Shown here: positions 8,017 to 14,335 of the stretch, one piece after another
How positions within the stretch are numbered: the first letter of the stretch is position 1
Layout of the letters: each line of letters begins with the position of its first letter
Assembly: GCA_000431215.1 (NCBI GenBank)
Contig: HF985556.1
Span: forward strand, 1 to 18,244
Length of the DNA stretch: 18,244 nucleotides
Origin: Prevotella sp. CAG:1031
GTDB taxonomy: Bacteria; Bacteroidota; Bacteroidia; Bacteroidales; Muribaculaceae
Reading direction: 5' to 3'
The notes under the pieces: model-generated
What the model was told of the DNA's origin: nothing
The model's database searches: none
The model's input: only the letters and a program-made list of their open reading frames with translations
Position numbers and translations under genes: made by a program

Positions 8017-8223
8017 ATGGCAAGACCCATTCGAAATACTCCGGTTCTCTACGGGAAGGATGCTGAACGCTTTCTTGCCGATATATCTCATCTTCCGCCG
8101 GCTGAAGAACGCCGCCGGGAGCGCGCCCGTATAGAAAAGAGCGTGGATGACTTCATGGAGCTTGTAGCCTCATTCAAAGGTATAGAAAATAATGGCTCTT
8201 CTGATCCCGTTTACCCGAATTAA
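8017..8223 (+). CDS. Small antitoxin-like protein upstream of a GNAT gene
   Basis: A 68-residue protein (MARPIRNTPVLYGKDAERFL...) of a form I associate with small Bacteroidetes proteins encoded directly upstream of GNAT or other toxin genes: an N-terminal RPIRNTPVLYGKDA strand-helix start, then a charged helix rich in Arg and Glu (about 27-55). It is not an obvious ribbon-helix-helix of the DUF1778 type. Its 3' end overlaps the GNAT start by 32 nt, so the two were made from one mRNA by coupled translation. The order (small protein first, acetyltransferase second) fits a type II toxin-antitoxin module. The partner gene is now interrupted, so this is probably an orphan antitoxin. The antitoxin role is inferred. 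Confidence 0.6.
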   Translation: MARPIRNTPVLYGKDAERFLADISHLPPAEERRRERARIEKSVDDFMELVASFKGIENNGSSDPVYPN

Positions 8224-8491
8224 CAGCGGGCTTCCATTGCTTTCCTTCGATTGCGGCGACCCTGACTTAAATGAATTCCTAAGCTCGGACGCCCTTAAAT
8301 GGCAAAAGGATTTGCTGGCAGTAACTTATTGTCTTGAAAATGGAGAGGATATCGCTCTATATTTCAGCCTTTCAAACGACAAGATTTCGGCCAACATGCT
8401 CCCGAGAAGTTTTTGGCGGAAAATAAAGAAAAAATTTCCTCATAATAAGCATCGCAATGACTATCCGGCCGTAAAAATAACTGTCGCTTAA
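8192..8491 (+). pseudogene. GNAT acetyltransferase, N-terminal half (gene interrupted)
   Basis: The frame opens with MALLIPFTRINSGLPLLSFD and runs for 95 residues of a GNAT-type N-terminus (FDCGDPDLNEFLSSDALKWQ, then VTYCLENGEDIALYFSLSND), up to DYPAVKI. Four unrelated residues (TVA after the I codon) and a stop follow. A full-length relative would continue with GRFAV and the acetyl-CoA binding motif; exactly that continuation occurs at 13889-14167 in the same codon phase. The gene is therefore split by an insertion whose left edge is at about 8478/8479. Joined, the two halves give about 187 residues, a normal GNAT length. The truncated product lacks the acetyl-CoA site and cannot be an active enzyme. 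Confidence 0.88.
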
Positions 8492-8527
8492 ATCTCTCTC
8501 ATAAAACAGTGCTATTCAGTATATTAT

Positions 8528-8579
8528 AAGGAAATCTCCAAATAAGCATATTTAAATATGCTTATTTGGAGATTTCCTT
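8528..8579. repeat. Perfect 52-bp palindrome after the ATPase gene
   Basis: The two 26-nt arms (8528-8553 and 8554-8579) are exact reverse complements with no loop, centred on ATATTTAAATAT. The palindrome ends 5 nt from the ATPase stop codon (8585, minus strand) and about 50 nt inside the left edge of the insertion. As RNA it would form a long hairpin able to terminate the ATPase transcript, although no U-run follows. The arm core AAATATGCTTAT recurs upstream of the ATPase start (10098-10109), so the motif brackets the gene. Confidence 0.9.
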
Positions 8580-8584
8580 TGACT

Positions 8585-10042
8585 CTATAATCCATATTCA
8601 GATTTAGTTTGATTAATTGTATTCTTTCCAACAACATAGGCATAACAAGCCACCGGCATAAAATGAATGTTTTTCCCATTCAGACTCTTAACGCCACTTA
8701 ACGTAGTTGTAGTAACTAATGCGTTGTGCATTAGATTTTTGTCCATAAAGTAATTAAGTGATTTGAGATTTCCAGGATTATTGTAAAAAGCATCAGACCA
8801 TTTAATTTCCACAGCCCAAAACGGTTTCTGCCTGGCAATATCAAGTCCGACAATGTCAACTTCACCCTGGGCCTTCCCCTGACGCCAATTAGCATATCTG
8901 ATTTCATTACCCTGACGTGGAAACCATTGAGCATATACGGCAGTTTCTACCATATCACCTATTTCAGGGTTATTTTCATTGATTGGTTCGAACAAAGCGC
9001 ATCTCAAAGACGGATTAGTAAGATATATCTTGAACTGTGTCTCTCGTTGATAACTTTTTGCGGTATCATCAGTGCGCCGGACAACTTTGATAAGGAATGC
9101 CGCCTCAAGATAGTTTACATATTTCTTCAACGTTACCTTCTGCACGCCGGATTCTTTTGACAAACTTTCATAAGAGAACTGTGCGCCTGAATGATAGGCA
9201 ATCATAGTGAACAAGGAATTTAGTTCCTGAACATCATTTATACCGTATAAACTTGGTAAATCTCTTAACAACACTTTATCTATGATATCATGTCGTATAA
9301 ATTGGCCTGGATTCTCGCGTATTTTATCTGAAAATACGACTTCAGGATATCCACCATAATTTATATAATCGATGAATAATTCATTAAGCTTGTTTATGTC
9401 TAGACACGAATATATACTTGTCGGTGAATTAGCCCAATCATGGCTTATAGGAATCATGATATTAGAATACTCTTTCAGATGGATATATTCATAGAACGTA
9501 AGAGGGGGTAAATTAAAATCTGTAAATCTACCAGCTCCGCTCTCATCACTTCGTTTCTTTAATTCAGCCGCAGCCGATCCCGATGCAATGAACTTTGTAT
9601 TTCGGTAGGTATCCACCATTGATTTAAGTTCAACCTCCCAATTCTTCAAATACTGTATCTCATCATAAAACACATACAGATTCTCCTTAAGAGGATCTTT
9701 GCTCAAGGTATCACAAGCTAAACGGAACAGTTGTTCCAGCAATATTTTATTATATATTGGAGTTTCGACGGAAATGTAAATGATATTGTGAGGTGAAACA
9801 CCTTCATCAATAAGCTTCTGTATGCTGTGATGCATCATTACCGTTTTTCCGACACGACGTGGTCCCATTAAAATTACAGCTCTACGGGGATTTGTTGACT
9901 TTACTAATGGATAAAATATATTAAGGTATAACCGTGGAGACATACTTGAATAATCTGAAGGAACTGAACCCTCAGTCCACCACGGATTTTCAACTTTCAT
10001 TCTACCTATGATCTGCTTTTCTAATAATGGCGTATACTCCAT
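8585..10042 (-). CDS. AAA ATPase with DUF4143-type C-terminal domain
   Basis: A 485-residue cytoplasmic protein of the AAA_14/DUF4143 type common in Bacteroidetes accessory DNA. Walker A is GPRRVGKT (60-67) and Walker B is LYVFYDE (122-128). A sensor-like FIASGSAAAELKKRSDESGA (about 150-169) and GRF follow. The middle region is a winged-helix-like segment (about 270-330, LSKESGVQKVTLKKYVNYLE). The C-terminus carries a PD-(D/E)xK nuclease-like pattern: GEVDIVGL (Asp396) and AVEIKW (Glu412, Lys414). These proteins are widespread but their role is not established; defence, DNA handling or selfish maintenance have been considered. It is read from a TATATTTG element at 10063-10070 and bracketed by TATGCTTAT repeats. 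AT-rich relative to the flanking genes, consistent with transfer. Confidence 0.9.
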   Translation of the reverse strand: MEYTPLLEKQIIGRMKVENPWWTEGSVPSDYSSMSPRLYLNIFYPLVKSTNPRRAVILMGPRRVGKTVMMHHSIQKLIDEGVSPHNIIYISVETPIYNKILLEQLFRLACDTLSKDPLKENLYVFYDEIQYLKNWEVELKSMVDTYRNTKFIASGSAAAELKKRSDESGAGRFTDFNLPPLTFYEYIHLKEYSNIMIPISHDWANSPTSIYSCLDINKLNELFIDYINYGGYPEVVFSDKIRENPGQFIRHDIIDKVLLRDLPSLYGINDVQELNSLFTMIAYHSGAQFSYESLSKESGVQKVTLKKYVNYLEAAFLIKVVRRTDDTAKSYQRETQFKIYLTNPSLRCALFEPINENNPEIGDMVETAVYAQWFPRQGNEIRYANWRQGKAQGEVDIVGLDIARQKPFWAVEIKWSDAFYNNPGNLKSLNYFMDKNLMHNALVTTTTLSGVKSLNGKNIHFMPVACYAYVVGKNTINQTKSEYGL

Positions 10043-10062
10043 GTTGATTTAACTTATTGGCA

Positions 10063-10070
10063 CAAATATA
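10063..10070 (-). promoter_or_regulatory. -7 element of the ATPase gene
   Basis: TATATTTG on the minus strand, 21 nt upstream of the ATG, matches TAnnTTTG. The -33 position holds only a T-rich stretch. Confidence 0.45.
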
Positions 10071-10097
10071 CAAATTCTTTGCAATATAAATATAATA

Positions 10098-10161
10098 AAA
10101 TATGCTTATATTTACAGTTTATCTACACATAAGCAGATATACCATGAAATATGTTGCTTAT
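10098..10161. repeat. Cluster of TGCTTAT repeats upstream of the ATPase gene
   Basis: AAATATGCTTAT (10098-10109) is identical to 12 nt of the 52-bp palindrome. It is followed by the inverse ATAAGCA (10129-10135) and by TTGCTTATAA (about 10153-10162). The first two form a 7-bp inverted repeat with a 19-nt spacer. They lie 56-120 nt upstream of the ATPase start and could be binding sites for an autoregulator, or ends of a small mobile unit; both readings are inference. Confidence 0.5.
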
Positions 10162-10162
10162 A

Positions 10163-10269
10163 ATGTCATTTAGTTTAGAGAACCTTTAGTCGAGATGCTG
10201 TGCTGTTTGTAGTAATTGCTCAGAGCGCCCTATGATGTTTTAATCCCTGAACCCTTCGCATAATTTAAA
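10163..10269. other. Intergenic spacer
   Basis: No gene, promoter consensus or repeat recognised here. The base composition becomes more balanced than in the ATPase gene, marking the approach to the decayed gene at 10270. Confidence 0.4.
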
Positions 10270-10684
10270 TTGTGTCTGCCTGATACATACGGATTTTACC
10301 AGTTTTCTATCGGTGTATTTGTCCGATATTTGTGGCGTGTCCGAGAACAATTAGTGGCAATACCCTCGGAACAGAAAGCCGATTTAGACGGCGAGTTCCT
10401 GACGGCAATCGCCGAGCAACCCAACGAGATTTTGAAGTGTGCCATGTATCTGTTCCTCGGCAATCTTGATGGCGCAACCCAATACGTTAGTTTCGCGAAT
10501 CGGAACTTAGCGACCGTCGGTCATAGGCCGGTGCGCAGTCGGCTAAGTCGAAAGTTACCGCCCGCAATTCGCCCAGTCATGCGGAGGGAGTGGCAGCGAC
10601 AACTCACTACCATGGGGACGCAATCCGGATGAAGATGTCCGCCGCTTCGCCTACCGCTGCATGATGCAACTCACAAGATACTGA
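10270..10684 (+). pseudogene. Decayed gene of unknown family
   Basis: An open frame from 10270 encodes protein-like sequence (VREQLVAIPSEQKADLDGEF, then LTAIAEQPNEILKCAMYLFL, GNLDGATQYVSFANRNLATV) but turns arginine-rich and implausible after about 10530. A second frame, open from 10547, ends with the plausible GRNPDEDVRRFAYRCMMQLT and stops at 10682-10684. The two fit as N- and C-terminal pieces of one gene broken by a frameshift or small rearrangement near 10530-10550. The start (a TTG) and the 5' part are uncertain. The helical, HEAT-like flavour of the last part is only an impression; I do not recognise a family. Its composition is closer to the host than to the AT-rich genes on either side. 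Confidence 0.45.
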
Positions 10685-10803
10685 GACTGTCTTAACCGAA
10701 TTGGGTTTTGGGGCTTTGGAGTTTTGGAATCTTTCCTCCTGAAGATTCCTCAGCTGCAATAAAATGTTATTTGTGTCCGACAGTCAAATCTCACAAAATT
10801 GAT
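10685..10803. other. Intergenic stretch before the BspA-like gene promoter
   Basis: No gene recognised. A GTTTTGGGGCTTTGGAGTTTTG-type T/G-rich run covers about 10702-10730, and the -7 element of the next gene follows. Confidence 0.35.
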
Positions 10804-10811
10804 TATCTTTG
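10804..10811 (+). promoter_or_regulatory. -7 element of the FISUMP-Sel1-LRR gene
   Basis: TATCTTTG matches TAnnTTTG, but no TTTG lies 19-21 nt upstream. The start codon at 10934 leaves a very AT-rich leader of about 115 nt. Confidence 0.45.
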
Positions 10812-10933
10812 TAATTAGGAAACATCTTAGCTAAATCATAAATACCCAATATCATCCAACTTATATATTATATAGTTAAGATATAGTTGAATATATTCAA
10901 TATTATTGCTAATTAATTGGACAATTTTTTATT

Positions 10934-13507
10934 ATGAGAAAACTATTTTTGACTTTTTTGTTTTTGACAAAAGAACTTATTACATATGCCCAATCCGTCT
11001 ATATGCATGAGGCGCAGGAAGATAATGGAGAACTTGATTTTGAAACATTTCTACAATCTCTAGTGATAATCATTCCAGGATTTTTAATATGGCTCCTTAT
11101 ATCTTCCTACATAAAAGACAATAAGATAAAAAAGGGACAAGCAATAAGACAATTAAAAAAGCAGAAAGAGGATGAGAGAGAACGACAGTATCAACGTGAT
11201 AGTGAGAATTTTCGTGCTAAACTGAATTGCACAAACTTTATCTATATCAATGGACATAAAGCTGTTGATTTGGGCTTACAATCAAGCATATTATGGGGCG
11301 TTGAAAATATTGGGGCTGAAAACAATATGGAAGTCGGTGATATATATGGATGGGGAGATTGTGAGAAAATTAATATTAATGAGACATATCTCAGAACATG
11401 GTCAAACCGCTGCGCAATTAAGTTAGTGTCAGACGAAGAGTATGAAGATATCAAGTACGATTATGATGCTGCTATAAAAATAAGAGGGGCTATGTGGAGA
11501 ACTCCAACAGAGATGCATTTTATTGAATTGCAAAATGATTGCAAATGGGAATATATTGATAATTTTGGAATAGTTGGATGGAAAGTGACTGGGCCTAATG
11601 GGAATTTTATTTTTTTTCCAATCAAATACAAATGGCATAATCATGAAAGTCGATCATGGAAAAATTTGTACGATATGATATTATTAACCACTTCCTTCCC
11701 AAAAGAAGATAATATCATAGCTACTGAAGTTGGTTTATCAAAAAAAGCTATTTTTTATGACATTAATGGTTCTTCTCATAATATAATTATTCGAAATCGT
11801 GTCAATTGTGGTTATATACGCCCAATAGCATTTAGGTCCATTGATGTTAAATCAGATATAGAATTGGCATTATGTTATCTTAGAGGAACGAATGTTAAAA
11901 AAGACACCAATAGGGCCGTCCATATTTTATATGATGCTTCCGAAAGGAATGATGCAGAAGCACAGCGAATCTTAGGTTTACTTTATCTTAAAGGACAAGA
12001 TATTGGAAGAAATCTAAAACGGGCTTTGTCATTATTGAGATTGTCTGGGACACAAGGGGATGTCCAAGCATTACATTTTTTGGGTGACTATTATCAACAT
12101 GAAAAAAATAAAGACAGAGACATGGCATTGGCCATTTTATATTATACAAAGGCTGGGAATCTCAAAGATGTAAAATCTATTTTGTCGCTTATAGAGTTAT
12201 TCCTGCAAAAGGAGAATAAAGACTTTTTTGGAAATGAACAATTTAATGTATTTGTAGAAGGGATACGAATGGGGATAATAGAAGTATCTCGAATCACTGA
12301 GGTCTGGCTCAAAGGAGAAGACCATGCAGATTCAGACGGCGTAGCCTTATATAGTTCCAACGGATTAAGATTAGTTGGAACTATAGCTGATAGAATCAAT
12401 CCCGGGAGCTCATATAATGGTCATGTGGTAAGCGAAAGTATGTCATCTAAAACAATTGAATCATATGAAATTAAAATGGGAACGCGAGTAATCGGGCAGT
12501 ACGCTTTTGAGAGATGTTGGAAATTAGCAAATATTAAAATCCCTACTACGGTTAATTTTATTGGTGCTTATGCATTTATTGGATGTACTATGCTAGATTC
12601 AGTTGTATTGCCAAACTCTTTGGTATATATTGGGGATAGGGCTTTTGACTGTGATGACCATGCTAAAATTCAATGCACTGTACACAGACAAAAGCCCATT
12701 AAAATATATTTGCCAAGTTCTGTTGAAATAATTGAAGGTAATCCTTTCTGCTATAAATCCATTATAAATAATTGGAATCCTCGTTTTAAGGTTATTGACA
12801 ATGTATTATTTAGTGCAAATGGAAAAATTCTCATATCTTATTGTTCATCTGAAGTTGAATACACGGTTCCCTCTAGTGTAAAGGAGATAGGTAAAGGTGC
12901 ATTTAGGAATACGCCGATAAAAATAATTCATTTGCCTGATAGTTTGGAAATAATAAATGAATCTGCTTTTGAGAATTCAGGAATAAAAGAAATAAAATTT
13001 CCGAGTTCCTTAAAAGAAATAAGAGCGAAAGCTTTTGATTCATGCAATTTTAGAGATGGAAAATTAGTCCTTCCATCTAACATAGAGACTATTGATTTTG
13101 AAGCATTCCAATTTACTTGGTCTGTTAAAATAATAAGAGTGCCAAAAGGAAGAATTGAACACTATAAATACATTCTACCAGAATGGGTGACTGAACAGAT
13201 TGTAGATGATGAGACTTTATATGAAAATGGATTATATCTCAATCTTGAACGAAATGAGATAATCTCATCATACGATATAAGTAATATTGTAGTAATTCCT
13301 AAGGGAATTACTACAATTAGAAATAATGCATTTGTTGGAATCTACAACATAGAGATCATATGTTTCCCTAAATCATTAATAAACTTTTCGGCACACATGT
13401 TTGATGATGAAGTAAATATTGGTAAGATAAATGTGCCAATTGGTTATAAAGATTATTTTGCTTCCAAACTTTCTGATTTTGAAGACATCATAGAAGAAAT
13501 TGAGTAA
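10934..13507 (+). CDS. Membrane-anchored FISUMP-Sel1-LRR_5 (BspA-like) multidomain protein
   Basis: An 857-residue chimera. Residues 1-20 (MRKLFLTFLFLTKELITYAQ) look like a signal peptide. A short acidic stretch is followed by a membrane helix (40-60, LQSLVIIIPGFLIWLLISSY), then a strongly basic, coiled-coil-like segment (61-95). A FISUMP-type domain covers about 101-302 (AVDLGLQSSILWGVENIGAE, GAMWRTPTEMHFIEL, VTGPNGNFIFFP, YIRPIAF). Sel1-like helical repeats follow at about 306-425 (ALCYLRGTNVKKDTNRAVHI, AQRILGLLYLKGQDIGRNLK). Residues about 505-830 are LRR_5/BspA-type repeats (VIGQYAFERCWKLANIKIPT, IGDRAFDC, EIGKGAFRNTPIKIIHLPDS). Basic residues after the helix predict a cytoplasmic body, unusual for BspA-type LRRs. 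The gene is strongly AT-rich, consistent with transfer. A terminator follows. Function unknown; a protein-interaction scaffold is the likeliest reading. Confidence 0.85.
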   Translation: MRKLFLTFLFLTKELITYAQSVYMHEAQEDNGELDFETFLQSLVIIIPGFLIWLLISSYIKDNKIKKGQAIRQLKKQKEDERERQYQRDSENFRAKLNCTNFIYINGHKAVDLGLQSSILWGVENIGAENNMEVGDIYGWGDCEKININETYLRTWSNRCAIKLVSDEEYEDIKYDYDAAIKIRGAMWRTPTEMHFIELQNDCKWEYIDNFGIVGWKVTGPNGNFIFFPIKYKWHNHESRSWKNLYDMILLTTSFPKEDNIIATEVGLSKKAIFYDINGSSHNIIIRNRVNCGYIRPIAFRSIDVKSDIELALCYLRGTNVKKDTNRAVHILYDASERNDAEAQRILGLLYLKGQDIGRNLKRALSLLRLSGTQGDVQALHFLGDYYQHEKNKDRDMALAILYYTKAGNLKDVKSILSLIELFLQKENKDFFGNEQFNVFVEGIRMGIIEVSRITEVWLKGEDHADSDGVALYSSNGLRLVGTIADRINPGSSYNGHVVSESMSSKTIESYEIKMGTRVIGQYAFERCWKLANIKIPTTVNFIGAYAFIGCTMLDSVVLPNSLVYIGDRAFDCDDHAKIQCTVHRQKPIKIYLPSSVEIIEGNPFCYKSIINNWNPRFKVIDNVLFSANGKILISYCSSEVEYTVPSSVKEIGKGAFRNTPIKIIHLPDSLEIINESAFENSGIKEIKFPSSLKEIRAKAFDSCNFRDGKLVLPSNIETIDFEAFQFTWSVKIIRVPKGRIEHYKYILPEWVTEQIVDDETLYENGLYLNLERNEIISSYDISNIVVIPKGITTIRNNAFVGIYNIEIICFPKSLINFSAHMFDDEVNIGKINVPIGYKDYFASKLSDFEDIIEEIE

Positions 13508-13525
13508 TATGAATACATCAACAAT

Positions 13526-13547
13526 TTCTTCAACGAGGACGAGTATT
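13526..13547. repeat. 22-bp copy of the 3' end of the DUF2795 gene
   Basis: These 22 bases are identical to the last coding bases of the DUF2795 gene at 269-490 (minus-strand positions 292-271), so the two copies form a 22-bp inverted repeat about 13.2 kb apart. In this copy the codons read FFNEDEY followed by TGA instead of TAA. Similarity ends on both sides. It is either the residue of a second DUF2795 gene or an attachment-type core captured when the element sat at a DUF2795 3' end. Confidence 0.8.
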
Positions 13548-13592
13548 GATATAAAATCTGCCCGATTTTAAGATCTAAGCAACAATATACAG

Positions 13593-13634
13593 GCGATTGG
13601 CAAGCGGCAAAATAAACTTGTCAATCGCTTTTTG
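13593..13634 (+). terminator. Terminator of the FISUMP-Sel1-LRR gene
   Basis: GCGATTGGCAAG (13593-13604) pairs with CTTGTCAATCGC (13617-13628), giving 12 pairs with one G:T, a 12-nt loop and a following TTTTTG run. It lies 85 nt after the stop codon at 13507 and is a strong rho-independent terminator. Confidence 0.8.
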
Positions 13635-13659
13635 TATCCTTTTACCGCAAAATAAACTT
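13607..13659 (+). repeat. Direct repeat GCAAAATAAACTT
   Basis: The 13-mer GCAAAATAAACTT occurs at 13607-13619 and again at 13647-13659, exactly 40 nt apart. The first copy lies in the loop and arm of the terminator. It may be a duplicated intergenic fragment or a recognition site. Confidence 0.6.
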
Positions 13660-13884
13660 TTCTATTTTCAAGCATTTAAATCGCCCGAAATTTGTTAACT
13701 TGCCTATTTTTTCACGGAATCTCAGTCGTATTCCAGTTGGAATGAGCTCATTAGTAGTCCAGTTGAAATTCCAGACTGGAATATCAATAAGATGGCAATG
13801 GATTGACGGAATGCCGGGACAGTTTCTTTGTCCAAATTCCGACCAAACTCAGAGACGAGCTATTGAAGATTGACCGTCTTCGCC
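13660..13884. other. Gene-free right end of the insertion with a palindrome cluster
   Basis: No gene is supported. It contains ATTCCAGTTGGAAT (13730-13743), an overlapping AATGAGCTCATT (13741-13752), ATTCCAGACTGGAAT (13768-13782) and a two-part stem-loop CGGAAT..GGACA / TGTCC..ATTCCG (13807-13841). The first and third share ATTCCAG..TGGAAT symmetry, as operators of one dimeric protein might. The stretch ends at the inferred junction with the GNAT gene. Confidence 0.55.
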
Positions 13885-13888
13885 AAAA

Positions 13889-14167
13889 ATCGGACGTTTC
13901 GCTGTCAGCAACAAATATCGTTGTCAGCCCGCACATTGGGGAACAAAAGCGATGGATTTTATCAAACTCTGGATGGTGACCGACAACAAAACCGGATGCT
14001 GCTTTCTCACTGTCGACGCCTACCCCTCGGCAGTTCCCTTCTATCGGAAAAACGGGTTCAGTTTTTTGGGAAGTCCCGAAGAAGAGCGCTACAAAGCCTA
14101 TCTCAGAGACCATAATCGGACCGACACTATTGCAATGTATTTCTTTCTAAAGACCATAATCGAATAA
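13889..14167 (+). pseudogene. GNAT acetyltransferase, C-terminal half (gene interrupted)
   Basis: From the ATC at 13889 the frame reads IGRFAVSNKYR, the conserved central strand of GNAT enzymes. It then continues with AMDFIKLWMVTDNKTGCCFL, TVDAYPSAVPFYRKNGF and a C-terminal DTIAMYFFLK strand before the stop at 14165. This is the missing half of the protein begun at 8192, and the codon phase at AAAAAT matches. It lacks its own promoter and start; the frame is open upstream only to a TGA at 13871. The segment between KYR and AMDF reads CQPAHWGTK, where family members carry a compact R/QxxGxG-type acetyl-CoA loop, so it has probably drifted further since the interruption. Confidence 0.88.
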
Positions 14168-14232
14168 GCGGACATCGCATGGCATCGGCTTTCTTATGTC
14201 GGTTTTGACTAACGTCGGCTACGACACTTTGC

Positions 14233-14316
14233 ATCCCTACAATCATGCGGGAAAACTTTCGGTGATCGCCTTATTTTTAATTATTTGGCGGACGCGATTA
14301 ATCGCGTCCCTACAAT
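14233..14316. repeat. REP-like palindrome and TCCCTACAATC repeats
   Basis: GGACGCGATTAATCGCGTCC (14290-14309) is a perfect 20-bp palindrome followed by CTACAATC. The 11-mer TCCCTACAATC appears both here (about 14306-14316) and at about 14234-14244. A GTAGGGA-type head next to a palindrome resembles intergenic REP elements. It sits between the convergent ends of the GNAT remnant and the ArgC-like gene and may help end the minus-strand operon, although no U-run follows. Confidence 0.5.
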
Positions 14317-14335
14317 CGGGTCCGGCGCGCGGGGA

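Larger units (their letters stand above)
8473..13890. mobile_element. About 5.4-kb insertion interrupting the GNAT gene
   Basis: AAAAAT occurs at the left junction (8473-8478) and the right junction (13885-13890). Removing one copy plus everything between restores an open GNAT frame reading AVKIGRFAVSNKYR. This is what a 6-bp target duplication around an insert of 5406 bp would look like. The cargo is a DUF4143 ATPase, a decayed gene and a FISUMP-Sel1-LRR protein, mostly far more AT-rich than the flanks. I see no transposase, integrase or convincing terminal inverted repeats, so the class of element is unknown. The AAAAAT duplication is low-complexity and could be fortuitous; the split reading frame is the stronger evidence. 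Confidence 0.7.

Noticed and set aside
13510..13572. 20-codon frame beginning ATG just after the LRR gene
   Set aside because: Too short and of simple composition; it only runs through the 22-bp DUF2795 copy in another frame.
13730..13841. Integron attC site or CRISPR repeats
   Set aside because: No integrase, no attC-type core sites and no regularly spaced repeats with unique spacers; the palindromes have unequal sizes and spacing.
8479..13884. Terminal inverted repeats of an insertion sequence at the ends of the insert
   Set aside because: The ends AACTGTCGCTTAAATC and the reverse complement GGCGAAGACGGTCAATC share no meaningful similarity, and no transposase frame was found.
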